From: Zeimonas sp041678445
GTDB taxonomy: Bacteria; Pseudomonadota; Gammaproteobacteria; Burkholderiales; Burkholderiaceae_E
Length of the DNA: 29,378 nucleotides
Direction of reading: 5' to 3'
NCBI GenBank assembly: GCA_041678445.1
Contig: JBAYOD010000008.1
Location: 1-29,378 of the forward strand
Shown here: in pieces, positions 1 to 7,527 of the stretch
How the letters are laid out: the number at the start of each line of letters is the position of its first letter
How positions within the stretch are numbered: position 1 is the first letter of the stretch
Position numbers and translations under genes: made by a program
Notes under the pieces: model-generated
Seen by the model: only the letters and a program-made list of their open reading frames with translations
What the model was told of the DNA's origin: nothing
The model's database searches: none

Positions 1-198
1 CCGGAAATCAACCTGCTGGTCCACGATGCGGTCGCCGCGGCCAATGGCTCGATCTCGGCCGAGCACGGGCTCGGCCAGCTGCGCCGCGACGAGGCGGCGC
101 GCTACAAGTCGCCGGTCGCGAAGGCGCTGATGTGGCGGCTGAAGACGGCGCTGGACCCGCTCGGCATCATGAACCCGGGCAAGGTCCTGGCGCCCTGA
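1..198 (+). CDS. FAD-linked oxidase C-terminal domain (GlcD/D-2-hydroxyacid dehydrogenase type), 3' end only
   Basis: The reading frame is open from the first base and ends at a TGA at 196-198, so only the last 65 residues are present. The visible protein contains SAEHGLGQLRRDE, then YKSPVA and ALDPLGIMNPGKVL near its end. This is the characteristic C-terminus of the GlcD/YdiJ/D-lactate dehydrogenase branch of the FAD_binding_4 plus FAD-oxidase_C family. These flavoenzymes oxidise 2-hydroxyacids such as glycolate, D-lactate or D-2-hydroxyglutarate and pass electrons to a quinone or other acceptor. The His in EHG belongs to the family's active-site region. The substrate cannot be told from this fragment. 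The gene converges on the minus-strand block to its right, with about 60 bases of repeat-rich spacer between them. Confidence 0.85.
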   Translation, partial: PEINLLVHDAVAAANGSISAEHGLGQLRRDEAARYKSPVAKALMWRLKTALDPLGIMNPGKVLAP

Positions 199-216
199 CT
201 GACACTGCCAGAGCCT

Positions 217-261
217 GGGCCGGCCGCGCCTGAGCCGGCCGCGCCTGAGCCGGCCGCGCCT
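217..261. repeat. Three tandem 15-bp GC-rich repeats
   Basis: Three head-to-tail copies of a 15-bp unit (GAGCCGGCCGCGCCT) lie at 217-231, 232-246 and 247-261. The first copy differs by one base (GGG for GAG at its start). Each contains the self-complementary core GGCC-GGCC. The array fills the spacer between two convergent genes, and its last two bases are also part of the stop codon of the M15-peptidase gene. It may be a variable-number repeat or help end transcription. There is no U-tract. Confidence 0.85.
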
Positions 262-862
262 ATCCGCGCCAGCGACGCACCGGCCCGGTGTCCAGGTGGA
301 TGAAGCCCGACTTCGGGTAATAGCCGACGCCCCCTGCCTGCATCGACAGAGCGGCTTCGCGCACGCGGGCCAGTGACACACCGGGCAGCCGGATGTCGAT
401 CGCCCGGCCCGACATGTGGAAGCTGTTCCTGGCAACGCCGCTGCTGCGCCGGACGAGCATCGCATTGGTGCGCGGCGAACGGTAGCCCGAGATCACGTTG
501 AAGGGATCGCCGCCGATACCGAGCAGGCGGGCAAGCTGGCTCAACTGCTCGAGCAGCGCCGGATCGATCGTGTGGACGTCGCCGGTGCGATGGTCGCGCA
601 GCGCCTGGTTGATCCGGAACAGCGCATCGGTCAGATACAGCGGGCCGTCCCGATAGACGACCTGCAGGGACTCCTTGGTATGGATGTTGACCAGGGCCAG
701 TTTCGCCGGCCGCCGGACACCCTCGAAATCCGCCAGCGCCAGGCGCGGCGCCAGCAGCATTCCGGCACTGCCGACCGCGGCGCCCAGGGCGCCCCGCATC
801 AGCCAGCGACGTTCCTGCCCGCGACGCGCCAGCGACCGGTCATGCATCGGTTGGTTCATCAT
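260..862 (-). CDS. Tat-exported M15/DUF882 peptidoglycan peptidase, MepK (YcbK)-like
   Basis: About 200 residues. The N-terminus carries a twin-arginine-like signal (ERRWLMRGALGAAVG, then a hydrophobic stretch ending in ALA), so the product is exported to the periplasm. The mature part has the peptidase M15 signature SFHMSGRAIDIR (HxxGxAxD zinc ligands) and, near the C-terminus, GFIHLDTG with a further His ligand. In E. coli the relative MepK cuts 3-3 (L,D) cross-links. Here the gene directly follows an L,D-transpeptidase that would make such links, with overlapping stop and start (ATGATG around 857-862). The ribosome site AAAGGAG lies 4 bases before the first ATG and 7 before the second, so a start at 859 is equally possible. 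The endopeptidase assignment is by family; the substrate is inferred from the neighbour. Confidence 0.85.
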   Translation of the reverse strand: MMNQPMHDRSLARRGQERRWLMRGALGAAVGSAGMLLAPRLALADFEGVRRPAKLALVNIHTKESLQVVYRDGPLYLTDALFRINQALRDHRTGDVHTIDPALLEQLSQLARLLGIGGDPFNVISGYRSPRTNAMLVRRSSGVARNSFHMSGRAIDIRLPGVSLARVREAALSMQAGGVGYYPKSGFIHLDTGPVRRWRG

Positions 863-1881
863 CGTGCTCCTTTCAAATAGCCAGCGGTCCCGACCGGCTG
901 TGCCTGGCCGTCCCGTTGCTCGATCATCCTCGCCACCTGCGCCCAGTCGATCGCAGCGCTCGCGATCCCCTGCACGTCGGCCATGCGCTCCACAGCGGCC
1001 AAGCGATCCCCGCCACGCCGGTAGGCGTCGGGATTGGCCTCGAACCAGATTTCGCCGGCCGCGTCGCGGGCCAGCAACAGCGGACGATACAGGATTTCTC
1101 CGCGGGCCCCGGTTACGACGCGCGCAAACAGCTCGGCGACATCGTCCGGATGCATGCGGATGCAACCATGAGAGCGAAAGCCGTAGATGCTGGCCGGCGC
1201 GTTCGTGCCGTGAATGCCGATGCCCGGCAGGCTCAGTCCGATCCAGTGCCGACCGAGCGGATTGGCCGGCCCGGGCGGCACCTGCGTGAGCACCGGCCGC
1301 CCCTCGCGGCGCATCTCCTGCTGGATCGAGCGCGGCACGTACCAGGTCTTGTCCTGCTGGCGATTGAGTACCACGAAGGGGCCGATCGGCGTCTGCCAGT
1401 TGCGCCGGCCTACGGTGACCGGCCAGGCACCGGCCAGCCGACCGCCCTCGAACAGGAAGGCCATCCGCTGCGGGACGTTCACGACGATCCCGTCACTGAC
1501 GTCGTGGCCGAGCGGTACCAGGTGGCGGGAGCGCACGAACAGTCGCTCGCCGGTCTTCAGATGGGCGTCGGCCGCCAGGCCATTGGCTTCGGCGATCAGG
1601 CGGTAGGCGATCCCGTAGCGGGCGCCGAGTGAACTCAGGCTGTCGCCGGCCACGACCGGATGCTCGATCGCGACTTCGACGAACTCGACAGGCTTGCCTG
1701 CGGGCGGCTGTCCGGCAAACCGGCTTGCCGGCGGCAGGCTGGCAGATCCACCGGCCGGAGGCAGTCCGGCAGACGGGTACGCCGGCAACTGCGCCGCACC
1801 AGACGGCTCGCAGGCGGCACGGGCCACGACAACCGCAAGCAGGGTCGACATTGCCAGCGCACCGAGCACCCCCCTGCGCAC
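859..1881 (-). CDS. LysM plus YkuD L,D-transpeptidase (secreted)
   Basis: 340 residues from a GTG start at 1881, chosen because GGAGG sits 6 bases upstream and the frame continues straight into a signal peptide (MRRGVLGALAM...VVVARAACE). A Pro/Gly/Ala-rich linker follows, then a LysM peptidoglycan-binding domain (about residues 70-120, with AGDSLSSLGARYG and ANGL), then a YkuD catalytic domain. The catalytic motif is HGT...SHGCIRM with the nucleophile at about Cys240. Such enzymes form 3-3 cross-links between meso-diaminopimelate residues or attach proteins to peptidoglycan in the periplasm. The start is 16 bases downstream of the livF stop and the end overlaps the M15 gene, so it is probably read from the transporter transcript. 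Why a wall enzyme trails a LIV transporter is unclear. Confidence 0.9.
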   Translation of the reverse strand: MRRGVLGALAMSTLLAVVVARAACEPSGAAQLPAYPSAGLPPAGGSASLPPASRFAGQPPAGKPVEFVEVAIEHPVVAGDSLSSLGARYGIAYRLIAEANGLAADAHLKTGERLFVRSRHLVPLGHDVSDGIVVNVPQRMAFLFEGGRLAGAWPVTVGRRNWQTPIGPFVVLNRQQDKTWYVPRSIQQEMRREGRPVLTQVPPGPANPLGRHWIGLSLPGIGIHGTNAPASIYGFRSHGCIRMHPDDVAELFARVVTGARGEILYRPLLLARDAAGEIWFEANPDAYRRGGDRLAAVERMADVQGIASAAIDWAQVARMIEQRDGQAQPVGTAGYLKGAR

Positions 1882-1897
1882 CCTCAGCCTCCGTCGG

Positions 1898-2602
1898 TCA
1901 CATGCCGAGATAGGCTTCGCGCACCCTTGGATCATCGAGCAGTTCGGCACCGCCGCCCTCCAGCACGATGCTGCCATTCTCCAGAACATAGGCACGATCG
2001 GCCAGCCGCAGCGAGGCCGCCACGTTCTGCTCGACCAGCAGGATCGTCATGCCCTCGCCGTGCAGCCGGCGGATGATGTCGAAGACTTCGGCGACCACGG
2101 TCGGGGCCAACCCAAGCGAAGGCTCGTCGAACATGATCAGCCGCGGGGCGCCCATCAGGCAGCGGCCGATCGCGAGCATCTGCTGCTCGCCACCCGACAG
2201 GGTGCCGGCCAGTTGCCCGGCCCGCTCTTCGAGGCGCGGAAACATCTCGAAGACATGCTCGAGCATGGCGCCGGCACCGGCGCGCGCCCGGGGCAGCAGG
2301 GCGCCGATCTGCAGGTTCTCCAGAACGCTCATCGACGGGAAGACCTGACGCCCCTCGGCCACCTGGCCGATGCCCAGGTCGCAGACACGATGGCTGTCGA
2401 GCCCCGCAATGGCGGTCCCGTCGAAGCTGATGCTGCCGCTGCGCGGCTTCAGGATGCCGGCCACGGTGCGGATCAGCGAGGTCTTGCCGGCACCGTTGGC
2501 GCCGATCAGCGCAACGATCTCGCCGGCCTGCACGTCGAGACCGACCCCATCGAGTGCCTGGGCATCACCATAGAAGACGGACAGCTGGTCGATCGACAGC
2601 AT
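1898..2602 (-). CDS. livF: LivF-type ABC transporter ATP-binding protein
   Basis: 234 residues. One of the two cytoplasmic ATPases of a branched-chain amino acid/organic acid (HAAT family) importer. Walker A is GANGAGKTS with Lys40. The signature LSGGEQQMLAIGRCL, the Walker B segment LIMFDEPSLGLAP and the final EAYLG are all typical of LivF. Length matches the family. The ATG at 2602 overlaps the livG stop (TGATG), indicating translational coupling. It works with LivG, LivH, LivM and a periplasmic binding protein. The solute is not readable from this subunit. Confidence 0.95.
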   Translation of the reverse strand: MLSIDQLSVFYGDAQALDGVGLDVQAGEIVALIGANGAGKTSLIRTVAGILKPRSGSISFDGTAIAGLDSHRVCDLGIGQVAEGRQVFPSMSVLENLQIGALLPRARAGAGAMLEHVFEMFPRLEERAGQLAGTLSGGEQQMLAIGRCLMGAPRLIMFDEPSLGLAPTVVAEVFDIIRRLHGEGMTILLVEQNVAASLRLADRAYVLENGSIVLEGGGAELLDDPRVREAYLGM

Positions 2603-3330
2603 CAGTGCGCCACCTCGCTGCCCAGGTAGCTTTCGAGCACCCGCGGGTCGCGCGCGATCTGTTGCGGGGTGCCCCGGGCGATGATCTCGCCGTGGTGCAG
2701 CACATAGACGCGCTGGGCCAGCGCCATCACGGCACGCATCACGTGCTCGATCAGCAGGATCGTGACGCCATGTTCGACATTCAGGCGCCGGAAGACGGCC
2801 ACCATCTGGTCGGTCTCGGTCGGCCGCAACCCGGCCATCACCTCGTCGAGCAGCAGCAGCCTGGGCTCGGTGGCCAGCGCCCGCGCGACTTCCAGCCGCT
2901 TGCGATCGGGCAGGGTCAGGCTCGACGCCGGCCGGTGGCGCAAGGCCCACATGTCCAGCCCCTGCAGGGCGCGCGCCGCCCGCTCCCGGGCCAGTTCACG
3001 ATCGGTGGTGCCACGGAAGCCGCCGACCATCGCATTCTCCAGCACGGTCATGTCGGCGAACGGCTTGACCAGCTGGAAGGTGCGGCCGATCCCGGCAGCG
3101 CAGACCTGGTCGGCCCGCAGCCCGGCAATCTCCTTGCCGAGGAACCGGATGCTGCCGGTATCGGCCGGCAGCGCGCCGGCGATCAGGTTGAACAGGGTGG
3201 TCTTGCCGGCCCCGTTCGGACCGATCAGCGCGACCACCTCGCCCTGACCGACCGTGAGCGCGGCATCGGCCACCGCGCGCAGGCCGCGAAAGCTCTTCGA
3301 TACGCCGCTGACCTCAAGCATCGTCGGCAT
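2602..3330 (-). CDS. livG: LivG-type ABC transporter ATP-binding protein
   Basis: 242 residues. Second ATPase of the LIV-type importer. Walker A is GPNGAGKTT (Lys43). The family-specific segment GIGRTFQLVKPFADMTVLENAMVG follows. The signature region is degenerate (ASSLTLPDRKRLEVARAL, where LSYGxQR is usual), as in many LivG proteins, and Walker B is LLLDEVMAGLRP. The gene overlaps the end of livM by 17 bases if it starts at the ATG at 3330; an ATG at 3321 (MLEVSGVSKSF) is the alternative. No strong Shine-Dalgarno is seen for either, consistent with coupling to livM translation. Confidence 0.93.
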   Translation of the reverse strand: MPTMLEVSGVSKSFRGLRAVADAALTVGQGEVVALIGPNGAGKTTLFNLIAGALPADTGSIRFLGKEIAGLRADQVCAAGIGRTFQLVKPFADMTVLENAMVGGFRGTTDRELARERAARALQGLDMWALRHRPASSLTLPDRKRLEVARALATEPRLLLLDEVMAGLRPTETDQMVAVFRRLNVEHGVTILLIEHVMRAVMALAQRVYVLHHGEIIARGTPQQIARDPRVLESYLGSEVAH

Positions 3331-4348
3331 CGTCACGATGGCGCGCAAAGCCGAAGCGCCGGGCCAGTCCGGGCCAGATGCCGTGCGGCATGAACATGAT
3401 GGCCAGGGCCAGCGCAACGCCGTACAGGATCTGCTTGGCACCCGGAATCTCGTAGCCGGACGCCGCCAGGGCCTCGTTGATGCCTTCGGACATCAGCGTC
3501 AGCACCGCAGCGCCGAGGATCGGGCCGAACAGCGTGCCGATGCCCCCGATGATGGGCGCCAGGATGATCTCGATCGACCGGCCGATGCTGAAGATCTGCT
3601 CCGGGAACAGGTTGTTGTAGAAGAACGCGAAGAAGACGCCGGCCAGGGCGGTCATCCCCGCCGACACCTGGATCGCGTACATCTTGTAGCGAAAGGTATC
3701 GACGCCCGCAGCCAGCGCCGCCTCCTCGTTGTCCCGGATCGCGCGGAAGTAGAAACCCGGCCGGCCGCGCATCAGCCAGGCCGACAGGATGAAGCCGCCG
3801 ACGGTGAGCGCCAGCGCAAGGTAGTAGAACATCAGCGGGTGACCGCGCAGGTTGAGCAGGTCGACGCGATCCTGCTGGACCACCTTCAGGAAGAACCCCC
3901 CCGAGCCACCCACCCAGTCGAAATGGTCGAAGCCGATCCGGGTGAACTCGGCGAAGGCAATCGTCAAGAGCGCGAAATACGTGCCCGAGATGCCGAAGCG
4001 GAAAGCCAGCCAGCCGACGACGCTGGCCGCGAGCACGCAGACCCCCACCGCCGCCACCATGCCCACCCAGGGGATGATGCCGAAGTGCTGGTACAGGGCC
4101 GCTGCGGTGTAGGCCCCCAGCCCGACGTAGAGCGCATGGCCGATCGAGAGCTGGCCGCAGAACCCCATCATGACGTTCCAGGCCTGGCCGAGGTAGGCAA
4201 AGTACAGGATCAGGATCATCACCGACAGCAGGTAGCGGTCGAGCGCCAGCGGCAGCACGAGCAGGCCGGCCAGCAGGAGCAGCAGCGCCGTGCGGGAGCG
4301 CGCCGGTGCATCGGTGAAGACGGCGACGAGATCACGGCGCGCACTCAT
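3314..4348 (-). CDS. livM: LivM-type branched-chain ABC transporter permease
   Basis: 344 residues with about eight to ten hydrophobic segments, beginning after a short Arg-rich cytoplasmic N-terminus. It carries the family-typical stretches NVMMGFCGQLSIGHALYVGLGAY, FYFRAIRDNEEAALAAGVD and IGGIGTLFGPILGA. It is the inner-membrane partner of LivH. GGAG lies about 10 bases before the ATG at 4348. The gene is 45 bases downstream of livH and overlaps livG. The basic/acidic C-terminal tail (HRDDADDA) is encoded in the overlap with livG. Confidence 0.94.
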   Translation of the reverse strand: MSARRDLVAVFTDAPARSRTALLLLLAGLLVLPLALDRYLLSVMILILYFAYLGQAWNVMMGFCGQLSIGHALYVGLGAYTAAALYQHFGIIPWVGMVAAVGVCVLAASVVGWLAFRFGISGTYFALLTIAFAEFTRIGFDHFDWVGGSGGFFLKVVQQDRVDLLNLRGHPLMFYYLALALTVGGFILSAWLMRGRPGFYFRAIRDNEEAALAAGVDTFRYKMYAIQVSAGMTALAGVFFAFFYNNLFPEQIFSIGRSIEIILAPIIGGIGTLFGPILGAAVLTLMSEGINEALAASGYEIPGAKQILYGVALALAIMFMPHGIWPGLARRFGFARHRDDADDA

Positions 4349-4393
4349 GCGCAGGGCTCCGAACGGCTCCGGAAGATCGGGTTCATCATGGGG

Positions 4394-5260
4394 TCAACGT
4401 GCCGAGAACAGGCCCTGCGGCCGGAAGGCGAGCACCAGGATCAGCAGTGCGAAGGACAGCATGCTCTTGGCCGACGGCGTGATCAGCAGGCCGGCCACCG
4501 ACTCGGACACCCCGATCAGCACCCCGCCGGCCAGCGCCCCCACCATCGAACCGAGGCCGCCGATGATCACGATGATGAAGGCCAGCAGCGTGTAGGCCGG
4601 ACCGGAAATCGGCGTGACATCGACCAGCAGGGTCAGCAGGCAACCGGCCACGCCGACGCAGGCGGTGCCCAGGCCGAAGGTCAGCGCGTAGAGGTGGCGA
4701 ACGTTCAGGCCGACGATCTGTGCGCCGAGCAGATTGTCGGCGCAGGCCCGGATCGCCTTGCCGAAGGGCGTGAACCGGAAGATCGCGAACAGCACCGCGC
4801 AGGTGGCCAACGCCACCACCGCACAGATGATCCGGACCTTGTCGATCAGCAGCGGCCCGATCTCGACCGAATCGAGCACATAGTCGACCTGCACGTTGCG
4901 CGCATCGGGCCCGAAGATCACCAGCAGCACATTGACCAGCACCAGCGCGACCGCCAGCAGCAGGATGAACTGCGAATGCTCGGGCCGGTCGATGAAGGGG
5001 TTGATCAGGCCGCGCTGCAGCAGGTAGCCAAGCCCGAAGAACACCGCCGCCACCGGCGCGACCAGCCACAGCGGGTCGACGCCGGAGTAGGCGAACACCA
5101 CGACCACGACATACATCGCGACCGCCATCAACTCGCCATGCGCAAAATTGACGATGCGCACGACGCCGTAGATCACGGACAGGCCGAGCGCCATCAGCCC
5201 GTAGACGAGGCCGGTCAGCAGTCCGCTGATGACAATATTGGCAATCGCGTCGATGGGCAC
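4394..5260 (-). CDS. livH: LivH-type branched-chain ABC transporter permease
   Basis: 288 residues, starting at a GTG at 5260 with GGGGAG 8 bases upstream. The sequence has the LivH hallmarks: GLVYGLMALGLSVIYGVVRIVNFAHGELM at the N-terminus, AIRACADNLLGAQIVGLNV mid-protein and IIVIIGGLGSMVGALAGGVLIG towards the end. It is an integral inner-membrane permease with about eight helices. Upstream lies a strong terminator for the inserted PEP-CTERM gene, so livHMGF must have a promoter in the short stretch 5261-5321 or rely on read-through. No convincing -35/-10 pair is seen there. Confidence 0.94.
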   Translation of the reverse strand: MPIDAIANIVISGLLTGLVYGLMALGLSVIYGVVRIVNFAHGELMAVAMYVVVVVFAYSGVDPLWLVAPVAAVFFGLGYLLQRGLINPFIDRPEHSQFILLLAVALVLVNVLLVIFGPDARNVQVDYVLDSVEIGPLLIDKVRIICAVVALATCAVLFAIFRFTPFGKAIRACADNLLGAQIVGLNVRHLYALTFGLGTACVGVAGCLLTLLVDVTPISGPAYTLLAFIIVIIGGLGSMVGALAGGVLIGVSESVAGLLITPSAKSMLSFALLILVLAFRPQGLFSAR

Positions 5261-5321
5261 GCGATGATCTCCCCGGAACTGTTATGAAGAGTAATCGTCG
5301 ACTCAAGCAGCGAGCATAGCC

Positions 5322-5350
5322 AAAAAAAAACGCCGAGGAAACCCCGGCGT
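5322..5350 (-). terminator. Rho-independent terminator of the PEP-CTERM gene
   Basis: Read on the minus strand, a 9-bp stem (5342-5350 pairing with 5330-5338, one G.U pair) with a three-base loop is followed by a run of nine T residues (5330-5322). It begins 19 bases after the stop codon of the PEP-CTERM gene. It is the clearest intrinsic terminator in the window and separates that gene from livH. Confidence 0.93.
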
Positions 5351-5369
5351 CTCTGCGAGCCAGCCGACC

Positions 5370-6038
5370 TCAGGCCACACGCCGGCGACGGGCCGCCGCA
5401 ATGCCGGCGAGACCCAACCCCAGCAGGCCGATCATGGCAGGCTCGGACACGGTCGACTGAAAAGTGGTCGGAACGACGGGCAAACCCCACGACTTGTCAC
5501 TGCCGCCACACGCCCCGCCAGGCAGCGTCTGGCTCCCGTCACACAGTTGCTGGGCTCGAATACCGACGATCCCGAGCATGTCCTCGGTCAGGTCGATTTG
5601 ATCCGATTCGACGGTGAAGCTGAAGGTCTGGATGCCGTCGTAGCCCGTATTGCCGAGGCCGAACACCATCTCCCACTCGCCGTCGTCACCGGCCTGGGCA
5701 GGAATCTTCAGTCCGTTCAGGTTGCAGCCGTTACCACAGAGATTCCCGTTGGCGATCTGGACATCCTTCGCAGTCACCAAAACGCGCCCCGCCGGCGTCA
5801 CGTTCGAAAGCGTCAGCCCACCCACGTCGACGTCACCCAGGTTCACGAACAAGCCAAGGGCTTCGGCATTCCACGGATCGACTGTGAGATGAAAGTCGAG
5901 AGCCCCCGCATTTTCGGTAATCGTCAGGATGTAATTCCCCGACTGCCCTTCGTTGGAAGTCCAGGAGTTGTAGACGACCGCCGCGCTCGCGACCTGCGCG
6001 CAGACCGCCATTACGATCCCTGTCAGAAGTTTTTTCAC
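5370..6038 (-). CDS. PEP-CTERM sorting-domain protein, secreted, unknown function
   Basis: 222 residues from a GTG at 6038, chosen because GAGG lies 8 bases upstream and the frame opens directly into a signal peptide (VKKLLTGIVMAVCAQVASA). The C-terminus is a PEP-CTERM anchor: VSEPAMIGLLGLGLAG followed by a run of Arg residues, with Ser in the place of the usual first Pro. Such proteins are exported by Sec, cleaved and handled by an exosortase (EpsH/XrtA type), and are linked to exopolysaccharide and floc formation. The middle is rich in Gly, Asn, Thr and Val, looks like a beta-sandwich, and has Cys residues near CGNGCN and CGGSDK that could pair. No enzyme motif is seen. The base composition looks less GC-rich than the flanking genes. 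No exosortase gene is in this window. Confidence 0.9.
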   Translation of the reverse strand: MKKLLTGIVMAVCAQVASAAVVYNSWTSNEGQSGNYILTITENAGALDFHLTVDPWNAEALGLFVNLGDVDVGGLTLSNVTPAGRVLVTAKDVQIANGNLCGNGCNLNGLKIPAQAGDDGEWEMVFGLGNTGYDGIQTFSFTVESDQIDLTEDMLGIVGIRAQQLCDGSQTLPGGACGGSDKSWGLPVVPTTFQSTVSEPAMIGLLGLGLAGIAAARRRRVA

Positions 6039-6101
6039 AGCATGTACCTCGCTTGATTCCCAGGGCGCGTTCAAATGACTGCCGGGCCAGTGGAATTACT
6101 C

Positions 6102-6118
6102 AAGCAAATTTCATGCCT
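6102..6118 (-). promoter_or_regulatory. Sigma-54 (RpoN) -24/-12 promoter for the PEP-CTERM gene
   Basis: The minus strand reads AGGCATGAAATTTGCTT. This matches the RpoN consensus TGGCACG-N4-TTGCT with the invariant GG (6117-6116) and GC (6105-6104) exactly ten bases apart and only two mismatches. The predicted start of transcription is near 6092, giving a leader of about 54 bases before the GTG at 6038. Upstream, two near-identical direct repeats (ATATCAAGCCAT at 6122-6133 and ATATCAACCAT at 6151-6161, 29 bp apart) and a dyad TTGATTCAA could bind an activator. The promoter is seen by motif; its use is inferred. Confidence 0.72.
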
Positions 6119-6206
6119 AAAATATCAAGCCATTGATTCAACAGGATTTTATATCAACCATCAGGAGCTGCAAAGAGTCCGTTGTCAGAATTTCCGACAT
6201 CCTGGC

Positions 6207-6241
6207 CCCGCGACCCGCAGTGGCTATGCGCGGGTCGCGGG
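6207..6241. other. Perfect 12-bp inverted repeat after the binding-protein gene
   Basis: CCCGCGACCCGC at 6207-6218 is perfectly complementary to 6230-6241, with an 11-base spacer. It begins 8 bases beyond the stop codon of the substrate-binding protein gene (minus strand). No T-run follows on either strand, so it is not a standard intrinsic terminator. It could be a 3'-end-stabilising hairpin that protects the abundant binding-protein mRNA, or a rho-linked stop. Confidence 0.75.
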
Positions 6242-6248
6242 CAGTGCC

Positions 6249-7496
6249 TCAGCCGCGTTCCCGCCAGCCCGGTACCGGGAACACCGGCTTCATCTGTGCC
6301 GCAGCCTGCGGCAGCACGACCACCGGCTGACCGCCGCGGTTCTGGATGCAGGCCGACGCGATCTGCGTATTCTGCCCCTTGGCGTCGAAGCTGATCGGCC
6401 CGCCGACCATCATCCGCTCGGCGATGTGGGTCTGGCGGATCGCATCGGCCAGCACGCTGCCGTCGGTGCTGCCGGAACGCTTGAAGGCATCGGCGGCAAT
6501 CATCAGCGACTCGAAGGTGAAGCCCACGTTGAGCGCGTGGAACATCAGCTTCTCCTTCGGGAAGCGCTTGTCGAAGACTGCCTCGACCTGCCGGGTCAGC
6601 GCCGCATTCGGGTTGTACCAAGGCACATTGGAGATCGCGTAGTCGGAGAACTTCGGACCCAGCGCCCGGTAGAACTGCGCCTCGTACATGCCGGGCGAAC
6701 CGGGGCTCATGATCCCCTGCGGCGACCAGCGCTGCTTGACCATTTCGCGCACCATCAGGATCGCGTCGTTGAGCCGGCTGACCAGCATCACGATGTCGGC
6801 ACCCGACGCCTTGGCCTTGGCCACCTCGACCGACAGGTCGCGGGCCGCCGGATCGTAGGAGATCGTGTCGACGACCCTGAACGGCAGGTAGTCGAGCTTG
6901 GGCAGGATCGCCGAGATGCCACGCGCCATCGACTGTCCGAAGGTGTCGTTGACATGCATGAACACGGCGGTACGCGGCGCGGTGTTGGTCGCCTGGAAGA
7001 TGTCGCGGAACAGCGACAAGCCGTTGTGGATCAGGTCGATCGCCGTCGGGAAGTTGCGGAAGGTGTAGCGATAGCCCTGTTCGGTGATCTGCGGCGCCGC
7101 AGCGATGTTGATGACGAACGGGATCTTGCGCTGCTCGGCCACCTGGGCGATCGCGGCGGCGGCACCCGAGTCGAAGGGGCCGACCAGGATCTGGGCGCCG
7201 TCGTTGATCAGCTTCTCGGCGCGCGAACGGGCCACCTCGACGTTGGTCTCGGTGTCGGCGTTCATCAGCTCGACTTCGACACCGTACATCTCGCTGAGCA
7301 GTGCCGGCGCAATGTCGGCGCCGAGCTGGCAGGACTGGCCGATGAAGGCCTGGGTGCCCGAGCGCGGCAGCAGCACGCCGACCTTCAGCTTCTTCGGCTG
7401 AGCCCGGACGATCGCCGGAGCGGCCAGCGCGGCCGAGCCGGCGACTGCCGAGCCGGCAGCAATGCGGTTGAAGTCACGACGGTTCAGTCGATGCAC
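6249..7496 (-). CDS. LIV-type ABC transporter periplasmic substrate-binding protein
   Basis: 415 residues from a GTG at 7496 (GAGGAG, 6 bases upstream). The N-terminus has a clear twin-arginine signal (LNRRDFNRIAAG, hydrophobic core, cleavage after VRA). The mature protein is a type I periplasmic binding protein (Peripla_BP_6/LivK-like), with KVGVLLPRSG at its start, then ILVGPFDSGAAAA and PFVINIAA in the first lobe, and a FGQSMARG segment. It delivers solute to LivHMGF. It lies 31 bases after the acyl-CoA ligase and is separated from livH by the PEP-CTERM gene. Tat export is common for this subfamily in betaproteobacteria. Ligand unknown; the adjacent acyl-CoA ligase suggests a carboxylic acid that is activated after uptake. 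Confidence 0.92.
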   Translation of the reverse strand: MHRLNRRDFNRIAAGSAVAGSAALAAPAIVRAQPKKLKVGVLLPRSGTQAFIGQSCQLGADIAPALLSEMYGVEVELMNADTETNVEVARSRAEKLINDGAQILVGPFDSGAAAAIAQVAEQRKIPFVINIAAAPQITEQGYRYTFRNFPTAIDLIHNGLSLFRDIFQATNTAPRTAVFMHVNDTFGQSMARGISAILPKLDYLPFRVVDTISYDPAARDLSVEVAKAKASGADIVMLVSRLNDAILMVREMVKQRWSPQGIMSPGSPGMYEAQFYRALGPKFSDYAISNVPWYNPNAALTRQVEAVFDKRFPKEKLMFHALNVGFTFESLMIAADAFKRSGSTDGSVLADAIRQTHIAERMMVGGPISFDAKGQNTQIASACIQNRGGQPVVVLPQAAAQMKPVFPVPGWRERG

Positions 7497-7527
7497 GGCA
7501 ATCTCCTCAGTGATGTAACGAACAGGC

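Noticed and set aside
3254..5287. 677-codon + strand open frame opposite livGMH
   Set aside because: Low-complexity Gln/Asp/His/Arg-rich translation antisense to conserved permease genes; no ribosome site or family.
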